This document shows, in pieces, positions 1 to 8,531 of a stretch of 28,223 nucleotides of DNA (position 1 is its first letter; every line of letters begins with the position of its first letter). The stretch lies in assembly GCA_016839865.1 (NCBI GenBank), contig JAEOTN010000247.1, forward strand, positions 1 through 28,223. Direction: 5' to 3'. The notes beneath the pieces are model-generated. The model searched no databases. It had not been told where the DNA came from and saw only the letters and a list, made by a program, of their open reading frames with translations. The position numbers and the translations under genes are program-made. Source of the DNA: Promethearchaeota archaeon. GTDB taxonomy: Archaea; Asgardarchaeota; Lokiarchaeia; Sigynarchaeales; MK-D1.

Positions 1-19
1 TAAAATAAAAAAAATGAGA

Positions 20-1513
20 TTAGAAATTGTAGATTTTGCTGAACTTCTCATTTAGATATTTTACGAAGTACTTCGAGTCTGGTTTGGTACCTGTAACTTT
101 TTCAATCAATGGTATGGGATCATACATGGAACCGTGTGCGTGGATATTTTCTTTCATCCAATTCATTGCAGGTGTCAAGTTTCCAGTTGCTAATTCGTCT
201 TTCCAATTTGGTACAGCTTTTTCCATCGCATACATAAGGTTACCATCATAGACATTGCCTAAGGCATAACTTGGGAAATACCCATGATATCCCGAATACC
301 AGTGTGTATCTTGAAGCACACCATCTTTATCATCAGGAACATCAATTCCAAGCATATCATGGATTTTTTGATTCCATACTTGAGGGAGTTCTGCGATTGT
401 GATTTTATCATTGAATAAATCCCGTTCCATCTCGTACCTGAGGATAACATGAAGTGAATAGGTTACTTCATCTGCATAAATACGAATGAGAGAGGGAGTG
501 ACGATGTTCACTGCACGTATAAACTCCTCTAGTGGAACATCTTTGTATCCTGTGAAAATCTCTTGCACTTGAGGATAAAAATAGGTCAGAAATTCTGGAG
601 ATTTACATAAGATATTCTCTGGGAATCGAGATTGTGACTCATGAATCCCCATACTGATGGAATCACCTACAGGGGTCCACCAATGCTCTTCTGGAAGTCC
701 TAATTCGTAAAGCGCATGACCTGCTTCATGGATAACTGAGAACATATTTGCTTTGATAGGAGAATTCTCATCATAATGAGTAGTAATTCTCACGTCATTC
801 CCATAACCTGTTGTGAATGGATGAGCAGTTTCGAATAAATTGGAACGATTATCAGGCATTCCTAATAATTTCCATAACACTTTAGAGAATTTCTTTTGAG
901 ATTCAACACTTGCGGGGATTTTTAAAATATCAGGATTTGGTTTAACAGAAGCATTTCGGCACTTATTCAGCACATCTACACATCCTGCTTTCAATGGTGC
1001 AAAATATTCATCAATGTCTTTTTGTGTAGCATTTTTCTCGTAAAGATCAAGCATTACATCATACTGGTGCTTATCTGGGTCATAATAAGTTGCTTGCTGA
1101 CGTATCATCTCAAATAATTTCTCTAAATCTGGTTGAATCATTTTGAAATCATTCGCAGGACGTGCTTTTTTCCATAAGTTAACTGTCTTTGCTTGTTGTT
1201 TTCTAAATTCCCGAACAAAATCAGAGGGTATTTTTGTTGCACGATCATAACTACGTTGCCAAAGTTCTAAATTTCGTAGTTGTACAGTAGTTAATCCTTC
1301 CATTTTGTGACTAGATTCAAGAAGATTTTTTGTTTTTTCCGCTACGAGTCGGTCATGAATTATTGTAGAAAGTAAAGCAAGTGTTTCACCTCTTTGAGCT
1401 GCACCTTTTTCGGGCATAACTGTTTCCATATCCCAATTGAGGGCTGAAGTGCCTAACCCAAGAAGTTCTAAGTCTTTCATGTAGGTAGATAATTCTTTGT
1501 ATGTATCTGTCAT
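20..1513 (-). CDS. M32 family metallocarboxypeptidase (carboxypeptidase Taq type)
   Basis: Cytoplasmic zinc carboxypeptidase that removes C-terminal residues from peptides. Numbered from the chosen ATG (497 aa), the M32 signatures are all present: HPF...DVRIT around residues 231-243, the zinc motif HEAGH at 262-266 and HESQS at 291-295 carrying the third ligand Glu. The length is the usual ~500 aa for the family. The frame can be extended eight codons upstream to a TTG at 1537, but the ATG at 1511-1513 (MTDTYKEL) is preferred because M32 proteins begin just before this helix and no ribosome site favours the TTG. It is transcribed alone, 109 bp downstream of the methyltransferase gene. It fits peptide catabolism, like the M20 and M29-like genes further along. 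Family assignment is firm; substrate range is unknown. Confidence 0.95.
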   Translation of the reverse strand: MTDTYKELSTYMKDLELLGLGTSALNWDMETVMPEKGAAQRGETLALLSTIIHDRLVAEKTKNLLESSHKMEGLTTVQLRNLELWQRSYDRATKIPSDFVREFRKQQAKTVNLWKKARPANDFKMIQPDLEKLFEMIRQQATYYDPDKHQYDVMLDLYEKNATQKDIDEYFAPLKAGCVDVLNKCRNASVKPNPDILKIPASVESQKKFSKVLWKLLGMPDNRSNLFETAHPFTTGYGNDVRITTHYDENSPIKANMFSVIHEAGHALYELGLPEEHWWTPVGDSISMGIHESQSRFPENILCKSPEFLTYFYPQVQEIFTGYKDVPLEEFIRAVNIVTPSLIRIYADEVTYSLHVILRYEMERDLFNDKITIAELPQVWNQKIHDMLGIDVPDDKDGVLQDTHWYSGYHGYFPSYALGNVYDGNLMYAMEKAVPNWKDELATGNLTPAMNWMKENIHAHGSMYDPIPLIEKVTGTKPDSKYFVKYLNEKFSKIYNF

Positions 1514-1622
1514 GATGTGATGGATTAGAACACGCAATAAAATAGGTTTACTATTTTGGATATAGTTTGCGAATTAAGTCATAAAAAGTTCAAGAAAAAT
1601 TCAAGAGGATGTTAGGACGTAG

Positions 1623-2972
1623 TCATTTATACTTCAAACATTCAAATATAACGAAGTGGGTCCACCTATCAGCATCAAAAGCTAATTCTCGAGGATGTTG
1701 CTGAATTGATTCTGGTGTAGGACGAGGTTCTACTATCTCTGAAATTACAAATCCCGCTTCTTTCAATGCTTTGCTATATTCTTCAAATGTTCGAAGGAAC
1801 TGCCAAACAGGTGAAGACCACCACTTCGATAGATGACCACCCGAATCAAAATATCGATCTGTAACCTTGAGATATCGTGACTCATTTCTCTTTGAATCAC
1901 GAGGAATTTTGGGATCTATTGCACTCCCAGCTCTTCCAAAAACTGGATGCACATTTGACCATATAAATCTCCCTTCATCATTCAAAACGCGTGCAATTTC
2001 CTTAAATGCACCCTTATAGTCTAAAACATCCACCAAAACAATATTTGAAACAATTATATCAAATGAACATGAATCGAGAAACGGCATGTCAGTTATGGAT
2101 GCTTCATGAAATTTACATCCCAATTTCATTTCCCTTTCTAGTTTTTTGCAATGGTGAATGAATCCTCTGGAAAAATCAACACCCACAGCATTTGCACCGT
2201 TGGATGCTAGTTGTCTAGTGAAATATCCATTTCCGCATCCAGCATCCAACACATTAAGCCCTTTAACTTCCCCTATCAACTTCCAAAGCGCAGGATCAAT
2301 TATATACAGACGGTTAGGATCACTAGATTTATAGGGATCAAGGGTTTCAGTAAGTTCGATCCATTCCTGACTGTTTTCTTCCCAACTCTTTTGTGTTTGT
2401 GAGAGTTTTACAAGTTCTTCGGGCACTGCATATTGAAGAACCCCGAAATTAGGGGAGTACTTCAAATCCTTTCTAAGTAGCTTGACGCGGTTTGGTAATT
2501 TAAGTGCATCATCGAGGCTAATTTCTCCTCCTTCTCTCGTAGAATTAGGAACCCATACTGGTTCCCATGGTTCTGATATATCCAGATTGCTCTGTAATTT
2601 CTGATTTCCCAACTGCCATGGATGCAATCCTTGAAACTCTGCATATAGAATGTCATAATGATAATCCTCACAATCATCACAATAGAATTGATATGCATAT
2701 GTTCGGTCCCAAAATGCAACCAGTTTCATCGTTGGTTTTGTACAATCTCCACATACTAATTTTTCTTTTGTGGGGCACCAGTAAAACCAACTAAAATGAT
2801 ATTCCTCACCGCAATTATCACAGGTAAATCGAGAGTGCCATGCACATCTAAACACATATTCCTCGAATGTGTAAATCCCATCTCGAATCGGATAATCATG
2901 TTGTTCTTCTACAGCATTAATCTTTTCACAATAATAACAAGGCTGAGATTCTGCTGGTTTGTAGAATCGCAT
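1623..2972 (-). CDS. Zinc-finger N-terminal domain fused to class I SAM-dependent methyltransferase
   Basis: A 449-aa two-part protein. Residues 1-105 carry ten cysteines in paired arrangement (C12/C15, C43, C51/C54, C66, C74/C77, C98/C101), which looks like two or three zinc ribbons or knuckles. Residues 225-345 form a Rossmann methyltransferase: motif I is VLDAGCGNG at 241-249, the acidic end of strand 2 is VGVDFS at 263-268, and there is a Methyltransf_11-like strand 4 (FDIIVSNIVLVDVL, 304-317). The C-terminal ~100 residues are rich in Trp and Arg and may cap the substrate site. The target is unknown; the metal-binding module may recognise a protein or RNA. The ATG at 2970-2972 follows a TTTTTATT box about 20-27 bp upstream. 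The gene ends in TGA, showing that TGA is used as a stop here. Methyltransferase is sure, zinc binding likely, substrate unassigned. Confidence 0.85.
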   Translation of the reverse strand: MRFYKPAESQPCYYCEKINAVEEQHDYPIRDGIYTFEEYVFRCAWHSRFTCDNCGEEYHFSWFYWCPTKEKLVCGDCTKPTMKLVAFWDRTYAYQFYCDDCEDYHYDILYAEFQGLHPWQLGNQKLQSNLDISEPWEPVWVPNSTREGGEISLDDALKLPNRVKLLRKDLKYSPNFGVLQYAVPEELVKLSQTQKSWEENSQEWIELTETLDPYKSSDPNRLYIIDPALWKLIGEVKGLNVLDAGCGNGYFTRQLASNGANAVGVDFSRGFIHHCKKLEREMKLGCKFHEASITDMPFLDSCSFDIIVSNIVLVDVLDYKGAFKEIARVLNDEGRFIWSNVHPVFGRAGSAIDPKIPRDSKRNESRYLKVTDRYFDSGGHLSKWWSSPVWQFLRTFEEYSKALKEAGFVISEIVEPRPTPESIQQHPRELAFDADRWTHFVIFECLKYK

Positions 2973-3111
2973 GATAAGTGTAAAGTCAAAATAAAAATTA
3001 AGTGATTGGAATAAGTTTTAGTAAGTTTCTTTTGGTACCATTTTTTTTGTGTTGATTCAATTGATGATGTCTGATTTCTCACTTAAAAAAAACTAAATAT
3101 TCATTATAATA

Positions 3112-3117
3112 AGGAGA
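3112..3117 (+). promoter_or_regulatory. Shine-Dalgarno site for the OCD-family gene
   Basis: AAGGAG ends six bases before the ATG at 3124. It is among the clearest ribosome sites in the window and fixes the start of the 333-aa dehydrogenase. Confidence 0.75.
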
Positions 3118-3123
3118 AGTACT

Positions 3124-4125
3124 ATGGGGCTTAATCATACGCTTTTGCTGACAAGATCCGATTTAGAGTCTCTCATGACCATTCAAGACATGATCTTAAT
3201 TATTGAGGATGCTTTCAAGAACTATGGGGAAGGAAAATCATTTGGAATGGATATGGTGCATGGGGAAACTCCTTCAGAATTAGAATTTCATATAAAGGTT
3301 GGTGGTATTACTCTTGGCAAAAGAAAATACTACGGATTAAAAATTAACGCAAGTAATTTTATGAATTTAGAGAAATATGGGATTCCCAACATAATTGGAG
3401 CAATTTTACTTTTTGATGGAACCACTGGATTTCCTCTTGCTATAGTCGATTCTATTTTGCCTACAATTTTGCGAACAGGCGCTGGAACGGCTGTTGCAAT
3501 GAAATATTTAGCCCGTTCAGATTCAAAAATCGCAACCATATGTGGATGCGGAGTCCAAGGGCGAATCCAATTACGTGCAGTAATGGAAGTTCTACCTTTA
3601 AAGAAGGTTTTTGCTTATGATATAAATATTCAAAAATCTCTGGATTATGCAAAAGAAATGTCAAATGAATTAGGAATTGAAGTTATTTCATTGAGCGATC
3701 TAAAAGAGGGAACTCTTCAGTCAGATATTATTATTACTTGTACACCAACGCAGACTCCTTATTTAAGAAAGGAATTTGTTAAATCAGGAACAACAATCGG
3801 AGCAATTGGAGCAGATAGTCCAGATAAACAAGAATTAGAATCAAAATTACTCAAAGGAAATAAAATAATAGTCGATATCCTCAAGCAGTGCATTATAGCA
3901 GGAGAACTCCACCACGCTTTAGAAGAAAACTTAATGACACAAGAAGATGTTCATAGCGAACTTGGCAATGTTATAACAGGTCAAAAACCCGGAAGAGAAA
4001 ATGATGAAGAAATAATAATATACGATGCGACTGGTACTGCTATACAAGATACTGCATCTGTAGCTATCTGCTACCTTAAAGCTATTGAAAATGGATTAGG
4101 AACTAAAATTCGACTAAACCAATAA
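3124..4125 (+). CDS. Ornithine cyclodeaminase / alanine dehydrogenase / mu-crystallin family protein
   Basis: NAD(P)-dependent enzyme of the OCD/mu-crystallin family (333 aa, normal length). Members deaminate ornithine to proline, interconvert alanine and pyruvate, or reduce cyclic imines. Visible features are the substrate-carboxylate Lys in GLKINA (K73), ILRTGAGTAVA (R117), the dinucleotide-binding GCGVQGRIQL (141-150) with D166 after strand 2, GADSPDKQEL (229-238), and the C-terminal DATGTAIQDTA (301-311), the family's usual DSTG.AIQD block. The start is fixed by AAGGAG. It stands alone, divergent from the methyltransferase gene and tail-to-tail with the CapA-like gene 10 bp away. Which OCD-family reaction it catalyses cannot be told from motifs; an amino-acid catabolic role suits the neighbourhood. 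Confidence 0.9.
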   Translation: MGLNHTLLLTRSDLESLMTIQDMILIIEDAFKNYGEGKSFGMDMVHGETPSELEFHIKVGGITLGKRKYYGLKINASNFMNLEKYGIPNIIGAILLFDGTTGFPLAIVDSILPTILRTGAGTAVAMKYLARSDSKIATICGCGVQGRIQLRAVMEVLPLKKVFAYDINIQKSLDYAKEMSNELGIEVISLSDLKEGTLQSDIIITCTPTQTPYLRKEFVKSGTTIGAIGADSPDKQELESKLLKGNKIIVDILKQCIIAGELHHALEENLMTQEDVHSELGNVITGQKPGRENDEEIIIYDATGTAIQDTASVAICYLKAIENGLGTKIRLNQ

Positions 4126-4135
4126 CCCAACATGA

Positions 4136-5479
4136 TCATTCATTATTTCTCCAAGAAGTTCCGATTACAAAGTCTGCATATTTTGCAATTTTTTTTACAT
4201 ATTTCTGATATTGTTTGTCATCATGTTTCATATTTATTTGATCTCGCAATTTTTCCAACCGAATATAACGGCTTTTTTCAGTTTCATCAACAATTTCATG
4301 TTGAAACACTGGTAGTAAACCAAATGACTTGATATATGTTTTTCCCTCCTCATTCAGAGTGCCTTTGGCTATCTGTATCTGAGAAATCATACTGAGAACA
4401 ATGTGGGGATTTGATTTATTAGCAGACAGATTCCCTAAACTATACACAATTGGTACAATTCGGTTAAGATCTCGTTCCGTTTGGTAGAACTCATAAGGTT
4501 GAATGCAATGAGTATGATGGCATAGAATGATGTCCGCACCGATCTCAGCTAAGTGATGGGCAATTCTCACCTGCCGAGGATTTGGGAAAAATTCATACTC
4601 AATACCCCAGTGAAGAGAAAGAACAACCAGATCACACCCTTTAGTTTTTAGGTTTCGTATTTGCGTTTCTATTAGACTCAGATCTGGTTCTACTTTGGGA
4701 TCATGAAACTTAATGTAATTTACTGCATATGGCATCCCATCTGGCATTTTATGAAGATTTAAACTATAGGTGAATCCCACAAATCCAAATTTAATACCAT
4801 TTTTTTCAACTAATAAACCAGTTTTTTGTGCTTTTGCAGTTTTATTGGTTCCAAAATGGAGAATTCCATCATCTTCAAGTTTTTTTGTAGTTGTTTCCCA
4901 TCCATCTTTCCCCCGATCCATAATGTGATTGTTTGGTAGCGCAAAAATGGTAAATTTTTTGTTTCCATGACCCTTCAATGCCTCATAATCTTCTAATGTA
5001 GCATTTATCTTCGGCATGGTTTTATGGCTATAAGTGGTTTGTTCAATTCCTTCTGAGGTTAGAGTGGATTCCAAATTCGCTACAGAAATATCATTATCAA
5101 AGATGTCTTTTTCAACATTCACGTAAAACTTGTCTTTGGACACTCCTATGAAATCATTTTTCATTAAATCCCCCGAGAATGACATAGATGCAACCCTATT
5201 AGACATGAATCCTTTTGGGAGAAATTCTCGAAGTTTTTCATGCTGTTTTTTAAAATGTGCTTCCAATCCTGATCCTTTTTGAGCATGGGTTCCAGGACGC
5301 ATAGATCTCATGACATTATAAACACCAACTGTGACCGTTTCAATTTCCGGGTCGTGAATCAATGGATATTTAAACCGGTTGAATAAACGGTAAAAAAATA
5401 TCAATAAATACAGCACTAATTTCAAATACCACGGTATAGAAAGCCGTGTGCGTAAATCTTTCGGAGTTTTATTTTCCAT
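4136..5479 (-). CDS. CapA-like metallophosphatase-fold protein, N-terminally membrane anchored
   Basis: Member of the PGA_cap / CapA family (poly-gamma-glutamate synthesis proteins with a calcineurin-like fold). Numbered from the upstream in-frame ATG at 5500, the motifs are SGD (109-111), NLE (142-144), NNHIMDRG (190-197), HWG (297-299), CHHTH (327-331) and YSLGN (353-357): the full metal-binding set. A hydrophobic stretch at 24-40 predicts one membrane anchor near the N-terminus. The ATG at 5477-5479 is preferred because CGAGG lies seven bases upstream of it, whereas the ATG at 5500 has no such site; the longer form adds seven residues. The gene starts about 50 bp after the ferredoxin gene on the same strand, so it may be co-transcribed with the molybdoenzyme, though no functional link is obvious. 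In archaea CapA relatives are often of unknown function. Confidence 0.88.
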   Translation of the reverse strand: MENKTPKDLRTRLSIPWYLKLVLYLLIFFYRLFNRFKYPLIHDPEIETVTVGVYNVMRSMRPGTHAQKGSGLEAHFKKQHEKLREFLPKGFMSNRVASMSFSGDLMKNDFIGVSKDKFYVNVEKDIFDNDISVANLESTLTSEGIEQTTYSHKTMPKINATLEDYEALKGHGNKKFTIFALPNNHIMDRGKDGWETTTKKLEDDGILHFGTNKTAKAQKTGLLVEKNGIKFGFVGFTYSLNLHKMPDGMPYAVNYIKFHDPKVEPDLSLIETQIRNLKTKGCDLVVLSLHWGIEYEFFPNPRQVRIAHHLAEIGADIILCHHTHCIQPYEFYQTERDLNRIVPIVYSLGNLSANKSNPHIVLSMISQIQIAKGTLNEEGKTYIKSFGLLPVFQHEIVDETEKSRYIRLEKLRDQINMKHDDKQYQKYVKKIAKYADFVIGTSWRNNE

Positions 5480-5528
5480 TTTAAATCCTCGAGTTGACAT
5501 AATTGATATGGATGAAGTTATTAAGAAG

Positions 5529-6113
5529 TTATAATCCTCGTGGTTTCTTCAAGGGAAGATACTTAACTTTAGGTATTGTTTTAAATTCGGGATTACGAGC
5601 ATATAATTCTGGTTCTCGCTCTTGCACTGCAGTTATTTTTATTAAAGATTCTAAATCTCCGAAATAAATTGCTTGTCCTTCACAACATAATACACAGAAC
5701 GGCTCTAATCCTTGATCGATTCGGTGGGAACATAAATTGCATTTTTCTACAACATCTCCTTTTGAGTTGAATTTAATTACCCCATAAGGACATGTTGAGA
5801 TGCAGGTTTGACATCCATTACAAATTTCACGATCTAATACAATAATCCCATCTTCCCGTTGAGTTATCGCATTATAGTCACATGCTTCTATACAAGGTGC
5901 TTCTTCACAGTGATTACACGTATGAGGTCGAAATTCCATTCGAAGATTTCCTTGGATATATGATCCTGAAGGGGTATCTTTATCTATCGTTTTCAGAGTT
6001 TTTACTTGAATAGTATTGGTTACAAATCCATTCTCAATTTTGCAAGCGACGGTACAAGCTTCACACCCTATACATCTTTCTAGATTAAAGATTAAACCCA
6101 ATTTTTTCGTCAT
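5529..6113 (-). CDS. Four-cluster [4Fe-4S] ferredoxin subunit (DmsB/HycB-like) of a molybdopterin oxidoreductase
   Basis: Electron-transfer subunit of 194 aa. Sixteen cysteines form four cluster sites: C14/C17/C20/C24, C66/C69/C74/C78, C98/C101/C104/C108 and C125/C128/C140/C144, the DmsB/PsrB/HycB arrangement in which clusters exchange cysteines between the halves. It should wire the molybdenum or tungsten subunit encoded just upstream to a soluble partner or ferredoxin pool. Its ATG (6111-6113) directly abuts the upstream stop codon (TAA then ATG, no spacing), implying translational coupling and stoichiometric synthesis. No twin-arginine or Sec signal and no NrfD/DmsC-type membrane subunit follows, so the complex is probably cytoplasmic. 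Confidence 0.94.
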   Translation of the reverse strand: MTKKLGLIFNLERCIGCEACTVACKIENGFVTNTIQVKTLKTIDKDTPSGSYIQGNLRMEFRPHTCNHCEEAPCIEACDYNAITQREDGIIVLDREICNGCQTCISTCPYGVIKFNSKGDVVEKCNLCSHRIDQGLEPFCVLCCEGQAIYFGDLESLIKITAVQEREPELYARNPEFKTIPKVKYLPLKKPRGL

Positions 6114-8417
6114 TTAGTTTCCCTCCTTGTATTTTCGCACTTCCACATATACGCTATTCATGTGCATGTTTGGTTCATAGATCTTATCTTGTACTGGGTT
6201 CACGATATCATGAGTAACGAAATTCACTCCACCTTCTTTGAAATCTTTGAGCCACCATCCTTCTGAAAGGTCAACAACCTTGGGACAAATACCTTCGTTA
6301 TATCTTAACTTCAGTACAGCATTCCCTTGGTTATTGTACATCTCGACTATTTCATTGTTTTTCAACCCTCTTGATTCTGCGTCGCTTGGATGCATATTCA
6401 AAAGGGGTTCGGGATGTATTTTCAGCAGAGATTCTACATTCCCAAACATACTGTGAGTTCTAAAGCGTGTATGTCCTTGGATGAATGTTAATGGAAATCC
6501 TTCTGAAATCTCTTTGATGAGTGGTTCCCGAGGGTCTTTATAATACGGAAGTTCTTCACCCGCTTCAATTAGGTAATCTAAGTCGCTATAGATCTCGATT
6601 TTTTTACTGGGAGTTCTCATTGGAAATGTCATTGTCTCCATAGATTCTGGAATTGGATTTAATAGCTGAAAGCATCCATTCTTAATGATGGATTCTCTTG
6701 TAATCCCATCCATAGACATATGGTCTGTATTTAGGAGTAAATCAATCATTCCATCTTCTCCACCTTGGAAATACTCTCCGAATCCAAAACGTTCAGCCAC
6801 TAAACTGACAATATCAACGTCAGATTTGGATTCATATAGCGGTTCTATTAGTTTTTGCTGTATTTGAACGTAAGGATACCAGTGAGGGATGAAATCACTG
6901 AATTCTAAGATGCTAGTAATTGGTAGAACGAGATCTGACCATTTTGCAGTATCAGTCATAAAAAGATCTGTGGTGACAATAAACTCAAGGTTCTCTTCTA
7001 AGAATAGTTCTTCAGTTACTTTCCTAGTATTGGCTACTTGATTCACGAAATTTGTCAAAGCAAACCATACTGCTTTGATTGGAAACGGTTTACCATCTGT
7101 TATAGCAGCATACATATTCAGAATGCCAAGTCGATGATACGATCCTTCCCCTGGTCGTGCATCAAGGAATGGATCCCAATTCAATGTTGGAAAGTTACGA
7201 CCTTTTCCTACTTCAGCTCTTACGCTTCCCACCATAGCAGCAACTGTACCCATTCCTCTGAGGCTTGTGTGACCATGGAATGTTCGGGTGAATCCCATAT
7301 TAATGCAGAAAGAGGCATCTCGTGCTTTTCCAATAGCATGAGCAAGTTTTTCGATAAGTTCTGCAGGTACTCCAGTAATTTCTGAACCTTTCTCAAGAGT
7401 ATATTCTTCTGCAAGATCCATAAGTAATTGTAGTGCTGTTTTACATTCAATACTATTTACGATGTAGGAACCTGTTAAAGCAGCACCCTTCATATTTCCA
7501 CGTAGGATTTTGTGTTCCTTTGTCTCCTCATTGATGATTATATATCGGTCTGCTTTCGATTTTTTGTCAGTAATATCTTTTCCTCTAAGGAATTTCTTTG
7601 TGTCCAAACGGACAAGATAGGGTCCATTCGTATATTTACGGATGAATTCGTCCTTTTGGTAATGATTTTTAAAGATAACATTGAGTAAACTAAGCGCAAG
7701 AGCAGGATCTGTTCCTGGTCGTAATCCAAGATACGCATCAGATTTGGAAGCGGTTACAGTAAAACGTGGATCAATAGTTACAACTTTTGCTCCGCTTCGT
7801 TCTTTGATATCCATAATGGGACGCATCCATCTTAATGGAGCAGCTTCACCTGGATTACAACCCCATACAACGATTAAATCTGGATCAGGAGGTTCGATCA
7901 GTCTATGCATTAATTGGCCATATGGAATTTGAGAACCAAAGATTACACGAGAGCCACAAGGTAACCCAGAATCCCCATAACCCCACGCTGACACCCGAGT
8001 AGCTTTTAGTAAGCTCGCTAAACGAAGATAAACACCGAATTTAGTAGAACCTGCACCAACACCGCCTGAAACAAATCCAAGAGGTTGATAAGAACCATAT
8101 TTTTCATTAATTGCTATGAAGTTCTTCTCGATGATATCTAAAGCTTCCTCCCAACTTATTTCTTCAAATTTACCTTCTCCTCGTTTTCCCACTCGTTTTA
8201 AAGGTTTTTTAAGACGATCGGGATGATAGGTGAAATTCAGTTGGGAAAGACCCCTTAAGCATATACGTCTCTCGCTGGGAGTAGTGTATTCCCTAGGTTC
8301 TATTTTAACGGCCCGGTCGGTATTTTCATCTACATGAACCAGCCATCCACATGCTTCAATTCCACAATGCATTGGGCAAGTGGTTTTGATTTTCTTTATC
8401 TTGGGTTCCTCAACCAT
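6114..8417 (-). CDS. Molybdopterin (Mo/W-bisPGD) oxidoreductase, DMSO-reductase superfamily catalytic subunit
   Basis: Catalytic subunit of 767 aa. The N-terminal [4Fe-4S] site is C14-x3-C18-x4-C23 with C53 (RRICLRG) as fourth ligand. The molybdopterin-binding fold follows: VVWGCNPGEA (183-192), TIDPR (214-218) and GLRPGTDPALAL (231-242), and near the C-terminus a cofactor-binding domain (FIQGHTRFRTHSMFGN, then HPSDAESRGL). C154 in GDSGLPCGS lies where the metal ligand is usually found, so a Cys-ligated enzyme is likely but not proven. There is no Tat signal, so it probably works in the cytoplasm. Substrate (formate, polysulfide/thiosulfate or other) cannot be read from sequence. A TATA-like ATAATATAC on the minus strand at 8440-8447 lies about 27 bp before the ATG. 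It is divergent from the M20 gene and shares a 114-bp control region with it. Confidence 0.93.
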   Translation of the reverse strand: MVEEPKIKKIKTTCPMHCGIEACGWLVHVDENTDRAVKIEPREYTTPSERRICLRGLSQLNFTYHPDRLKKPLKRVGKRGEGKFEEISWEEALDIIEKNFIAINEKYGSYQPLGFVSGGVGAGSTKFGVYLRLASLLKATRVSAWGYGDSGLPCGSRVIFGSQIPYGQLMHRLIEPPDPDLIVVWGCNPGEAAPLRWMRPIMDIKERSGAKVVTIDPRFTVTASKSDAYLGLRPGTDPALALSLLNVIFKNHYQKDEFIRKYTNGPYLVRLDTKKFLRGKDITDKKSKADRYIIINEETKEHKILRGNMKGAALTGSYIVNSIECKTALQLLMDLAEEYTLEKGSEITGVPAELIEKLAHAIGKARDASFCINMGFTRTFHGHTSLRGMGTVAAMVGSVRAEVGKGRNFPTLNWDPFLDARPGEGSYHRLGILNMYAAITDGKPFPIKAVWFALTNFVNQVANTRKVTEELFLEENLEFIVTTDLFMTDTAKWSDLVLPITSILEFSDFIPHWYPYVQIQQKLIEPLYESKSDVDIVSLVAERFGFGEYFQGGEDGMIDLLLNTDHMSMDGITRESIIKNGCFQLLNPIPESMETMTFPMRTPSKKIEIYSDLDYLIEAGEELPYYKDPREPLIKEISEGFPLTFIQGHTRFRTHSMFGNVESLLKIHPEPLLNMHPSDAESRGLKNNEIVEMYNNQGNAVLKLRYNEGICPKVVDLSEGWWLKDFKEGGVNFVTHDIVNPVQDKIYEPNMHMNSVYVEVRKYKEGN

Positions 8418-8439
8418 AAACTCTCATTCCATAATCTTG

Positions 8440-8447
8440 TATATTAT
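8440..8447 (-). promoter_or_regulatory. Putative TATA box of the molybdopterin oxidoreductase gene
   Basis: The minus strand reads GATAATATACAAG here, centred about 27 bp upstream of the ATG at 8417, the spacing expected for a leaderless or near-leaderless archaeal transcript. Confidence 0.45.
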
Positions 8448-8488
8448 CTTTTTTGATCAACACGAATCTTTATATTGTTTTTGCGTGA

Positions 8489-8510
8489 ATCTATATATCA
8501 CTATATAGAT
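8489..8510. promoter_or_regulatory. Inverted repeat in the divergent MoOR/M20 promoter region
   Basis: A perfect 9-bp inverted repeat, ATCTATATA (8489-8497) and TATATAGAT (8502-8510), separated by TCAC. The right arm is centred 27 bp upstream of the M20 start at 8532, so it could itself serve as TATA box and be occluded by a bound regulator. Related sequences lie before the aminotransferase, AOR and second transporter genes. Confidence 0.55.
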
Positions 8511-8531
8511 GATAGAACAAGCTGATATAAT

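Noticed and set aside
36..251. Plus-strand open frame of 71 codons opposite the M32 gene
   Set aside because: It lies wholly antisense to a well-supported metallopeptidase and has no recognisable domain.
7038..7385. 115-codon plus-strand open frame opposite the molybdopterin oxidoreductase
   Set aside because: Antisense to conserved molybdopterin-binding sequence, no start signal or domain.
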